From Rhodopirellula sp. (GTDB lineage Bacteria; Planctomycetota; Planctomycetia; Pirellulales; Pirellulaceae): a stretch of 32,977 bases of DNA. The stretch is from positions 1 to 32,977 of the forward strand of contig NZGD01000095.1 in NCBI GenBank assembly GCA_002690925.1, read 5' to 3'. Position 1 is the first letter of the stretch, and every line of letters starts with the position of its first letter. Of this stretch, positions 1 to 7,522 are shown in pieces. A program made the position numbers and the translations under genes. The notes under the pieces were generated by a model. The model was not told the origin of the DNA and searched no databases. It worked only from the letters and a program-made list of their open reading frames with translations.

Positions 1-52
1 GCGATGAAAGTATGGTGTGTTTCACGACGGCACGACCCCGGAAGTCCAGCGG

Positions 53-2458
53 ATGAGTCGCTCGCTTTTAAAACAAACCACCTATTTGCAGTTGTTGCTC
101 ACGGTCCTGCTAGCAACAGGATGTGCACCTACGCAACCATTCTTCCTGCATGAATCGCCGGATTTGCAGCACTATCTCAATAGTGCCACGCGGATCGAGT
201 ATCCCGATGTGGAAGTCGAGAGTCTGGCAGAGACCACAGAAGCTCAACGCCCTCTCTCCATTGGCAATCATGATTACCAGTTCTGGGACCTGACTGTTGA
301 AGACTGCGTCTCGATCGCTCTACAGAATGCAAAATTCTTTGTCACCACGAGCGGCAACGCGGAATTCCGCCAGAACATCGCGGCTCAATTCACGAGTGCT
401 TCAGCCGACCAACTAGGCAGCATCTACGACGTTGCCATTCAACAAGCCACGACACAATCCATCCCTTTGACAGTCGACGGAAACGGTAACCGAATTCTCC
501 CACGTGGAGTTCAACGGGCAAATCAGATTGGTGGCGTTGAGGACGCACTGTCTGAGTTTGATGCACAAGCCAGTGCATTCTTTGACTACAGCACAACCGA
601 CAGGCCCCGAAATACTGGCAGCAGCTCTGTATCGCAAACCTTCTTTCAGGGACAGGATGCGACACAGCAGAGCGCGATCAGCAAACGTTTCGCGACGGGA
701 AGCGTAGCCACGCTACGCCAGCAGGTAATTTACTCGAGGAACAACCTTCCCCTGGGCAGCGCAGGTTCAGCAGCGAGACAATTGGCAAGCGACTGGACAG
801 CAACTCTGGAAGCACAAATTCAACAGCCACTGATGCGAAATCGCGGAACACTCGTAAATCGCATCCCCGTTGTACTTGCGAGCTTGAATGAAGACGTTTC
901 GATCACGGACTTTGAAGTCCAAGTTCGCAATCTGGTACGTGATGTGGAGGTTGCCTACTGGAATCTTTATGTTGCCTATCGCAGCGTGAATGCTGCAATT
1001 ATCGGACGCAACAGTGCCATCGCAACCGCAAAGTTTGCCAAGCTGAACTACGACAACGGCACAGGAACCAAGCAGGAATTGGCACAGGCAGAAGAGCAGT
1101 ATTATGGTTTCCGGGCCCGTCTCTCATCCGCTCTAGCAGGCTCGAACATGCCGGGCGATGACCGCTTTGGTGTATACGGCTATGAGCGTGTGATGCGAGA
1201 ACTGATGGGACTGGCTGCCACAGATGGACGATTAATCCGGCCAATTCAGGAACCGAGCCTTGCACGCCTGGAATTCGACTGGAACGAAAGTGTTGTTCAG
1301 ATGCTATATCTGAGTCCTGAACTACGAAAAGCCAAGACCTTCATCAAACAGCGTGAACTGGAGCAAGTATCCGCCAAGAATCAGATTCTTCCCGAAGTCA
1401 ACTTATCATTACTTTATCGCTGGGTGGGAGTGGGTGATACGCTGGGACCTCCTCAGCGACGCGATGCACAATTCCCTAGCCCCGCCAGCAGTGCATTGGG
1501 CAGTCTCACGAGCGGTGACTTCCAAGAAGGTGTGGTCCGTCTGGAGATCACGCCCCCGGCAATTGGTGCCAGGCGTGAACTGACGCGAATTCGCGGAACC
1601 CAACTGCGGCTTCAACAATCCCGGGCCTACTTGCAAGATGCTGAACGACTGCTGGTCAGCCAACTCAGTGATGCGGTAGCAAAATCAGCAACCCATTATC
1701 AACTTGTTCAAACCAATGCGATGCGTTGGCAGGCTTCCGAGCAAGAAGTGGAAGCTCGCTTAGCCGAGTACAAGGGCGGCCGAAGCCCCGTCAACGTCGT
1801 TCTGCAGAGCCAGCAGCGAAGAGCCGATGCTCAAATCAGCTATTACCGTGCATTGGGAGAATACAACAAGTCAATCAACTACGTCGACTACCTCAAGGGC
1901 ACCATGCTCGCCAACAACAATATCACGTTGGCGGAAGGCCCCTGGAACAAAAAAGCATATTGGGATGCACTCGAGCGTGCCCGCGAACGAAGCGCTGGCA
2001 AACGGCACTACGGTGGCGCTACTCGCCCAGGGGTTGTTCGACGCGGCCCAGTCCTCGATGCCCAGAGCGCGTTGGAAATAAAAGGCAGCGGAACGCTGCT
2101 TGAGGAGCAACTCGACAGTGAGGGTATTGAGACAGAGACAGAAGAAATGGGCACCATGCAAATGGAGCTCCTACCTTCTGGACCACTTCAGGTCGACGAC
2201 ACACCGCTAAGAGAACTTGGTTCGTCGCAAAGCGAAATGCTTGCACCCAGAAAAGCAGGCAGGAACAATGGGTCTCCTGGCACAATGTTAACAGCACCAG
2301 AACCGGCCGCGGCAAGCGATGCACAGAACCAGTCCATCCTGAAACCAAACCGCGCCCCCAAACCTCTTCAAACAATCGCACCGATGAGCTACGAAATCGG
2401 CTCGGGGATCGACTTATCACCTGCACCTGTGCCGAGAATACCTCTGCCCAAAAAGTAA
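53..2458 (+). CDS. TolC-family outer-membrane efflux lipoprotein with long C-terminal tail
   Basis: The protein is 801 residues from the ATG at 53. A GTG at 17 is in frame but would put 12 residues ahead of a clean lipoprotein signal peptide (MSRSLLKQ, a hydrophobic run, then LATGC with Cys24). TolC/OEP proteins form the trimeric outer-membrane channel of efflux or type I secretion systems. Supporting features are the long helical segments around residues 290-360 and 450-610, with the typical patterns VRNLVRDVEVAYWNLYVAYR and ALGEYNKSINYVDYLKGT. The protein is much longer than usual (about 420-500 residues). There is extra sequence near residues 115-230, and a low-complexity tail rich in Pro, Glu and Ser from about residue 655 to the end. 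No membrane-fusion or RND/ABC partner lies downstream; one could lie before the window. The family call is firm, but the substrate cannot be inferred. Confidence 0.85.
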   Translation: MSRSLLKQTTYLQLLLTVLLATGCAPTQPFFLHESPDLQHYLNSATRIEYPDVEVESLAETTEAQRPLSIGNHDYQFWDLTVEDCVSIALQNAKFFVTTSGNAEFRQNIAAQFTSASADQLGSIYDVAIQQATTQSIPLTVDGNGNRILPRGVQRANQIGGVEDALSEFDAQASAFFDYSTTDRPRNTGSSSVSQTFFQGQDATQQSAISKRFATGSVATLRQQVIYSRNNLPLGSAGSAARQLASDWTATLEAQIQQPLMRNRGTLVNRIPVVLASLNEDVSITDFEVQVRNLVRDVEVAYWNLYVAYRSVNAAIIGRNSAIATAKFAKLNYDNGTGTKQELAQAEEQYYGFRARLSSALAGSNMPGDDRFGVYGYERVMRELMGLAATDGRLIRPIQEPSLARLEFDWNESVVQMLYLSPELRKAKTFIKQRELEQVSAKNQILPEVNLSLLYRWVGVGDTLGPPQRRDAQFPSPASSALGSLTSGDFQEGVVRLEITPPAIGARRELTRIRGTQLRLQQSRAYLQDAERLLVSQLSDAVAKSATHYQLVQTNAMRWQASEQEVEARLAEYKGGRSPVNVVLQSQQRRADAQISYYRALGEYNKSINYVDYLKGTMLANNNITLAEGPWNKKAYWDALERARERSAGKRHYGGATRPGVVRRGPVLDAQSALEIKGSGTLLEEQLDSEGIETETEEMGTMQMELLPSGPLQVDDTPLRELGSSQSEMLAPRKAGRNNGSPGTMLTAPEPAAASDAQNQSILKPNRAPKPLQTIAPMSYEIGSGIDLSPAPVPRIPLPKK

Positions 2459-2488
2459 AACATTGATCGCATTCCGTAGGGCGGAGGC

Positions 2489-2534
2489 TTTACGAGGACT
2501 GCCCACTCGCGTCGGGAATGACAGTCCTCGTAAA
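2489..2534 (+). repeat. 13-bp perfect inverted repeat, first stem-loop after TolC gene
   Basis: The left arm TTTACGAGGACTG (2489-2501) is perfectly complementary to the right arm CAGTCCTCGTAAA (2522-2534) across a 20-nt loop. No T-run follows directly. It could form a 3'-end-stabilising hairpin or be a dispersed repeat. Confidence 0.6.
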
Positions 2535-2540
2535 CGAATA

Positions 2541-2583
2541 GCTCGAGTATTGCCAAATGGCAACTCGAGCTTTTCGTCGTTTT
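2541..2583 (+). terminator. Probable intrinsic terminator of the TolC gene
   Basis: GCTCGAG (2541-2547) pairs with CTCGAGC (2564-2570), and the inner arms TTGCCA and TGGCAA extend the stem apart from a 2-nt bulge. T-rich sequence (TTTTCGTCGTTTTC) follows. The stem is strong but the T-tract is interrupted, so termination is probable, not certain. Confidence 0.6.
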
Positions 2584-2820
2584 CTATCAGCCTTTCAGCC
2601 AAAAGCTCTTGCGAGTGTCGCAGATGTTTTTCGTATGGTCAGGAAACGTGACAACAGCTACTTGAAAAAACGCAACTGTAAGCAAACAGTGTGAGAGAAC
2701 AGGAAAGAGAAGAAGACGCCCGCACACCGCTAAAATCCCTGCAAGGTTGAGTCGATAACGTTGAACAGGATTTAGCATCAGGAGCAGTTGCGATCGCGAC
2801 TTATCGAAATCCAAATCCCA

Positions 2821-3090
2821 TCAAACAGCCGTCAGTTCGGGTCCCACTTCACGAAGCGGAGCTGGCATCAGAATATCGCAGGCCGGCACAAGTCGAATGT
2901 TTTTGCACCTCGACAACTGAAATTGCCGAGGCTGCTCACGGCACAAGCAGAGCCCAAGAAACCGGTAGCTGCCCATGAAACGGATGGGACTCACAAAACG
3001 ATGAGTCCTGTTACCCTTGGCGTCCGCGTAATCCATTTCGATCACGTAACGGTCGGAATCCTGCATAGCGCGGCGGAGAATACGGTTCAT
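2821..3090 (-). CDS. Stand-alone WYL-like domain mini-protein
   Basis: The protein is 89 residues and starts MNRILRRAMQDSDR. The centre matches the WYL-fold pattern: a strand and turn of the type YVIEMDYADAKGNRTHRF, then VSPIRF, then a compact second half RFLGLCLCREQPRQFQLSRC with Arg residues near its end. WYL domains usually sit in transcription regulators of about 300 residues behind a winged helix and bind ligands or nucleic acid. Here there is no DNA-binding part; the gene is complete, with start and stop in the open. It is followed on its own strand only by the terminator region of the TolC gene, and the NHL gene lies upstream on the same strand after a gap of about 230 bases. Family assignment is by pattern recognition; function is unknown. 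Confidence 0.7.
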   Translation of the reverse strand: MNRILRRAMQDSDRYVIEMDYADAKGNRTHRFVSPIRFMGSYRFLGLCLCREQPRQFQLSRCKNIRLVPACDILMPAPLREVGPELTAV

Positions 3091-3324
3091 CTTGGGGCCT
3101 CTTCAAGTCTTCGGCTGCTGTCTCAACCCTTCTGTTATTCGTTGCTTGCGTGACACGTCTGGTCCGAGCCATGAAAAACCTTCTCAAAGTCAATAAAAAC
3201 CAAGAACACACTTCGCCAAACGATGCGTGCCATCCGCGGAACCGAGCCAGCGATTCGCCGGTTTCCAGCCGCCAAGAGAGGCTGAATCAAAGCAACCGGT
3301 GGACGGAAAGGGGGCCTCCGAACA

Positions 3325-4341
3325 CTAAACTGGTAGAGCAATCCGCTGGACGCGGTGATTGCTGCTATCGAGGATGTGTACCCGATCCTGAGAGTCCACC
3401 ACAACGCCCCAAGGCTGGTTGAGCCGACCTGGTTCAAACCCTGAACCGCCCCAACTTGCAATCCAATTGCCATCAGGGTCAAAACGTTGAACACGATCAT
3501 TTTTATATTCAATGACCAATAGACTGCCGTCGCTTGCGAAGGTGAGATCGTAGGGATAAAAAAACTGCCCGGGCTGATCACCAGGCTGACCCCAAATGTC
3601 GATCAATTCCGGTATTTCTGGAGCCAGATCAAATCTTTGGATTCGGTGGTTGCAGGAGTCAGCAACCCAAAGCACGTTTTCGCGTACAACCAGACTTTGC
3701 GGCCGGACAAATTTCCCTGGTTCAGTACCGTTACCACCCCACTGCGCCAGAAAATTCCCTTCAGGATCAAATTTCTGAATGCGATCCGAAGCGTTGTATT
3801 CACCAATGTAAAAGCAGCCGTTAGCATCACAGACCGCATCGGTAACGAATGCGAAGTCACCGGGAAGATGGCCTGCTGTCCCACCAATCTGTTCGGTGGG
3901 ATGCAACGTGCCATCCAACGAGTAAGAAAGCATGCGGTAGTAATGTGTGTCCGCGACCAATAGTCTGCGACTGTCAATTTTTGTATCCGACGTATCCGAC
4001 TGTGATTCCGATTCCCGAGCGTTGTTTCTGCTTACCTGAATCGCTAATCCGGTAGGTCTACCATTGCTCGTTTGGGGTGTACTCCAGAAACGGATAAAGT
4101 TTCCGTCCGCATCGAAGACTTGAATACGTCCCGTTGTATCAACAATGTACAAACGATCTTCATCATCAATCGTAATCGCCCGCGGCTTCAAAAAACGTCC
4201 TTCACTCATTCCACGCCTGCCCCAAACCAGATCGGGCAGTGGTCCTTGACCCGTCGGGACACAACCAACCGAGGCAAAACTACTCCATACGGCAATGCTT
4301 GCCAAATCACGCAGAACTTTTCGGCGATTTGGTTGATTCAT
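3325..4341 (-). CDS. NHL-repeat beta-propeller lipoprotein
   Basis: The protein is 338 residues. The N-terminus (MNQPNRRKVLRDLASIAV, ending ASVGC with Cys27) is a lipoprotein signal with a twin-arginine-like RRKVLRD, so Tat export followed by lipidation is likely. The rest is five to six NHL repeats of about 45 residues, each with a pattern like GxFxxPxxLxVxxxGxLxVxDxxNxRVQRFDxxGxxxxxWG. Examples are VLWVADSCNHRIQRFD and LLVIEYKNDRVQRFDPDG. NHL propellers are protein- or ligand-binding scaffolds, and no catalytic residues can be assigned. It is divergently transcribed from the TsaC-fusion operon, across a gap of about 420 bases. Family and export are well supported; the role is unknown. Confidence 0.88.
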   Translation of the reverse strand: MNQPNRRKVLRDLASIAVWSSFASVGCVPTGQGPLPDLVWGRRGMSEGRFLKPRAITIDDEDRLYIVDTTGRIQVFDADGNFIRFWSTPQTSNGRPTGLAIQVSRNNARESESQSDTSDTKIDSRRLLVADTHYYRMLSYSLDGTLHPTEQIGGTAGHLPGDFAFVTDAVCDANGCFYIGEYNASDRIQKFDPEGNFLAQWGGNGTEPGKFVRPQSLVVRENVLWVADSCNHRIQRFDLAPEIPELIDIWGQPGDQPGQFFYPYDLTFASDGSLLVIEYKNDRVQRFDPDGNWIASWGGSGFEPGRLNQPWGVVVDSQDRVHILDSSNHRVQRIALPV

Positions 4342-4760
4342 GAATTGAAGTATGGGCGACTTGTAAAGACTTTTCCAGAACTCCTACAATGGAGGCTTCC
4401 CCAGAGGGGACCGCCGGCCTCGAGTATAGCCAGTTATTGACGATTCCGCGCGACGCTGAATTTGAGATTTCAGTACGCATCACTCCGGTGAATATTGAGA
4501 ATGTTTGCCACGAGTAGTTGAATGCTCCTCTGATTACGGAACTGGCAGCCATTGCAGGTATCTGCCCAAGGTGGCGGTAAACCGTCACAATGACGGCTAA
4601 CGACAAACAAAACTGCTGACGCGGAGTTGATTTAGTGTTCCGACAAGATCATGACGCTCAGCAAACCAGATCAGCATTATTTTCACATCGAACGTGACTT
4701 CCTGATAAAACACGCCTCTTGGCTCCTCTATTCCGAGCCTTTATTCTCCGTGACGCTATC
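4342..4760. other. Divergent intergenic region (promoters expected)
   Basis: This region of about 420 bases lies between the start codons of the NHL lipoprotein (-) and the TsaC fusion (+), so promoters for both must be here or close by. Small overlapping ORFs exist but show no family features. I could not pick out a convincing -35/-10 pair. Confidence 0.4.
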
Positions 4761-5897
4761 ATGCTGAAAACCCTCGACCTTCGCGCAACAGATGACCCAA
4801 GGGACATCATCCATCGCACGGTTCAGGCATTGGTAGAGGGGCAGGTGGTTGGCGTCCCCACAGACACGGTCTACGGGCTTGCTGTAGACGCGCTATCTGA
4901 GACAGCGATCGAAGAGTTTTTCCATATCAAGGGTCGGCAGGTCAATATTCCGCTTGCCATTTCAGTGGGCAGCCGCGAGGCGGCGGAAGATTTCCTCTGT
5001 GGATCTTCACCATTGGTGAGACGCCTGAGCTATCGCTGCTGGCCGGGCCCTCTGACGCTTGTTGCACCCTGCGACTCTCCCACCTCAGCGGTGACTCAAC
5101 TACCTGAACCAGTGCGTCAGCGAATCACAGGAGATTTTGGCTGCGTTGGTTTCCGGGTCGTGGACCACCGTGTGCTGGCTCATATTCACCGTTTTTTGTC
5201 GGGTCCACTGGTGTTAACGAGTGCGAACGTTGGCGACCATCCCCCTCCCACCACAGCCGAGGGTGTAGCCGAGCAGTTAACCGATTCTTTACCACTGCTG
5301 CTCGATGACGGTCCTACCCGTTATGGTGGAGCATCCACAGTTGCCAGAGTGCAAGGAAACCGTCTGGAAATACTACGCGAAGGTGCCATTGAACGTGCTG
5401 CCATGAATCAATTTGTAAAACCCGTAATCGTCATCGTCTGCACTGGCAATACCTGCCGCAGCCCTATGGCAGAAACCCTGCTCCGCGAGCAATTGCGTCA
5501 AAAATTGGGCAGCGAGGATGCGGTCCGCGTTCTCTCTGCCGGCGTGGCAGCTGGCATGGGCAGCGGAGCAAGTCCACAGGCCGTTGAGGTGATGGGCGCT
5601 CGCAATCTCGACCTTACCGGCCACAGCAGTCGCCCATTAGACGACACGGTGATGAACGTGGCTGACCTGATCTTGACCATGACACGCGGCCATCGTGCTG
5701 CGATACTCGCGGCCTGGCCAAACATGCAAGATCGGGTCCATACGCTCAGAAGAGACGGTGGTGACATCACCGATCCCGTCGGCATGCCGGTTGAGTCCTA
5801 TCAGTCTTGCTCAGAACAGATTGATCAAGAACTCTCCGCATGGCTGGATGCTCTGGGTGATGACTTCTTCCCCATGAACGCCTCAAGCAACGAGTGA
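4761..5897 (+). CDS. TsaC/Sua5 (YrdC) fused to low-molecular-weight protein phosphatase (YwlE-like)
   Basis: The protein is 378 residues from the ATG at 4761; an upstream TTG at 4719 is less likely. Residues 1-215 form a YrdC/Sua5 domain, which makes threonylcarbamoyl-AMP for tRNA t6A. Motifs are PTDTVYGL (33-40), K57-x-R59 followed by IPL, SAN (154-156) and ILREG near the domain end. Residues 220-370 form a low-molecular-weight phosphatase with the P-loop CTGNTCRS (Cys227, Arg233), a SAG motif and the general-acid Asp338 in a DP pair. The P-loop has Thr where classical tyrosine phosphatases have Ile or Leu (CxGNICRS), as in the Bacillus arginine phosphatase YwlE. The two activities are usually separate proteins. 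RpiB follows at once with overlapping ends. Domain calls are firm; the phosphoarginine preference is inference. Confidence 0.93.
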   Translation: MLKTLDLRATDDPRDIIHRTVQALVEGQVVGVPTDTVYGLAVDALSETAIEEFFHIKGRQVNIPLAISVGSREAAEDFLCGSSPLVRRLSYRCWPGPLTLVAPCDSPTSAVTQLPEPVRQRITGDFGCVGFRVVDHRVLAHIHRFLSGPLVLTSANVGDHPPPTTAEGVAEQLTDSLPLLLDDGPTRYGGASTVARVQGNRLEILREGAIERAAMNQFVKPVIVIVCTGNTCRSPMAETLLREQLRQKLGSEDAVRVLSAGVAAGMGSGASPQAVEVMGARNLDLTGHSSRPLDDTVMNVADLILTMTRGHRAAILAAWPNMQDRVHTLRRDGGDITDPVGMPVESYQSCSEQIDQELSAWLDALGDDFFPMNASSNE

Positions 5898-5905
5898 GGG
5901 TCAAG

Positions 5906-6412
5906 ATGCTCAAGGTAACAATCGCCAGTGATCATCGCGGTGTTCACATCAAAGACCGGCTCATCCAGGCTTTGGAGGCCCATTCCTTCATGGTAAGCGA
6001 TGAGGGAACAGATTCAGAGAAGTCTGTCGACTACCCGGACTACGCTCAGAACGTCGCCAAAAAAGTGAGCAGTGGTGAAGCCGATCGCGGGATTCTGATA
6101 TGTGGAACGGGAATCGGAATGGCCATCACCGCTAATAAGTTTCCTCACGTTCGAGCCGCATCATGTTACGACGAGGTGATGGTCGAAATGAGTCGTCGAC
6201 ACAACGACGTCAACGTGCTCTGCCTACCTGGTGACATGATCGGTGATCGCCCGATCGATGAACTAGTATTGATGTGGATGAACACCGAATTCGACGGTGG
6301 CCGCCATGCAGATCGAGTAAAGAAGATCTCCGAGATTGAAGCCCACTGTTGCCCCGGGCCGAACCACAGTGAAACTCCACCCGATCCCTCCGCACCGCAG
6401 CTCGATCTGTGA
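5906..6412 (+). CDS. rpiB: Ribose-5-phosphate isomerase B
   Basis: The protein is 168 residues from the ATG at 5906; the in-frame GTG at 5894 would overlap the previous stop. RpiB interconverts ribose 5-phosphate and ribulose 5-phosphate in the pentose phosphate pathway. Signature elements are IASDHRG at the N-terminus, the YPDYA strand, CGTGIGM (the Cys is the catalytic base), HNDVNVLCLPGD and the C-terminal FDGGRHADRVKKI. The last 15-20 residues (Pro-rich) exceed the usual length of about 145-150. The gene sits 8 bases after the TsaC-phosphatase fusion, and its stop overlaps the next start, so the three genes are probably translated from one mRNA. Confidence 0.95.
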   Translation: MLKVTIASDHRGVHIKDRLIQALEAHSFMVSDEGTDSEKSVDYPDYAQNVAKKVSSGEADRGILICGTGIGMAITANKFPHVRAASCYDEVMVEMSRRHNDVNVLCLPGDMIGDRPIDELVLMWMNTEFDGGRHADRVKKISEIEAHCCPGPNHSETPPDPSAPQLDL

Positions 6413-7479
6413 TGAGCCCAACAAACACTGAACCGGCAACGGCGAGCGAAAATCAGCCTGCAACCCGACAATGGTCTGACCTAATAGGACACGAGCAAAT
6501 TCGTGACTGGTTTGCTGCGGCGATCCAGCAGGGACGTTTTGGCGGTAGTATGCTGTTTGTTGGATCACCTGGTTCCGGAAAACGAACGGTAGCAAAACTT
6601 GTTGCAAAAACGCTCTTATGCGAAAAAGTCCCGGCAATGGAGATGACCCCCTGCGGGTCTTGCAACTCGTGCATTCAAGTTGAGGCCGATACCCACATTG
6701 ACTTGATCAGAGTTCAAAAGCCAGATAACAAGTCTTTCATACCACTGAGCACACTGATCGGTGAGCGTGACGCCCGAATGCAGAATGGATTTTGCCACGA
6801 CATTCAACTCAAACCGCTCATTGGCAAACGCAAGATCGCCATTCTTGAAGATGCCGACTTCTTGAATGAAGAAGGAGCAAACTGCCTCCTAAAGACACTC
6901 GAAGAGCCACCCGCCGATGCTGTCATTCTGGTCATTGGCACGGTCGAGCAGCAACAACTCCCAACCATTCGATCAAGATGCAGAATCATCCGGTTCTCTC
7001 TCAACAATGAGAATTCCAAGCGATTATTACGTGAGGTTCATAAAATTGAGGCCAACGACGAACGATTGGATGAGGCAATCGAGATCGCAGGTGGCAACAT
7101 GCACACTGCCCAAAGATTGCTCGACTCCGAAGCAAATGAGTTTCGTGATTCACTACTCAGCCTTCTCTTAGCTCAGCATCCTGACCCGGTAAAAATCAGT
7201 CGCGTCTTGAACCAACAACTTGAATCAGTGGGAAAAGATCCCAAAAAGAGGCGTCATGCATTGCGAGATGCACTTGCGATCGCAGTACAGCATTTCCGTC
7301 GTAAAATGAGAACCGCTGCCTACGCAGAAAAGCATGACGCCATAACCATGAGGCGACTCGACCGCTCAGTCAGGGCGATCCACGAACTTGACCGCAACGC
7401 GAACCAGGCAACGTTGATCGAATGTTACGCTGCTGATATCGCGGCAGGAATCACTGCTGAACGTGGCGGCATAGGCTAA
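6412..7479 (+). CDS. holB: DNA polymerase III subunit delta' (clamp loader)
   Basis: The protein is 355 residues from the ATG at 6412, whose A is also the last base of the RpiB stop (TGATG), implying coupled translation. It is a clamp-loader AAA+ ATPase-fold subunit. The P-loop GSPGSGKR is at residues 51-58. A zinc module follows (Cys70, then CGSCNSC with Cys81, 84 and 87). The chain then has the partner-strand motif KIAILEDADFLNEEGANCLLKTLEEPP and the sensor-type SRC in IRSRCRIIRF. The C-terminal third is helical, as in delta' and tau/gamma collar domains. At 355 residues it fits delta' rather than the longer DnaX. A complete P-loop is unlike E. coli delta' but common in other phyla. It ends the operon and converges on the next gene, 43 bases away. 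Confidence 0.9.
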   Translation: MSPTNTEPATASENQPATRQWSDLIGHEQIRDWFAAAIQQGRFGGSMLFVGSPGSGKRTVAKLVAKTLLCEKVPAMEMTPCGSCNSCIQVEADTHIDLIRVQKPDNKSFIPLSTLIGERDARMQNGFCHDIQLKPLIGKRKIAILEDADFLNEEGANCLLKTLEEPPADAVILVIGTVEQQQLPTIRSRCRIIRFSLNNENSKRLLREVHKIEANDERLDEAIEIAGGNMHTAQRLLDSEANEFRDSLLSLLLAQHPDPVKISRVLNQQLESVGKDPKKRRHALRDALAIAVQHFRRKMRTAAYAEKHDAITMRRLDRSVRAIHELDRNANQATLIECYAADIAAGITAERGGIG

Positions 7480-7522
7480 CGCAAGCTCGTCGCATCCCAA
7501 CTAGCCCCCACAAATACAGACG

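Larger units (their letters stand above)
2459..2820. other. Intergenic gap with two stem-loops
   Basis: There is no credible gene here. The 5' half holds two consecutive inverted repeats just after the TolC gene (2489-2534 and 2541-2567). The rest, up to the stop codon of the opposite-strand WYL-like gene, shows nothing I can name. Confidence 0.6.

Noticed and set aside
3135-3581. 148-codon ORF on the minus strand overlapping the NHL gene end
   Set aside because: It overlaps the 3' end of the well-supported NHL gene in another frame and shows no family features.
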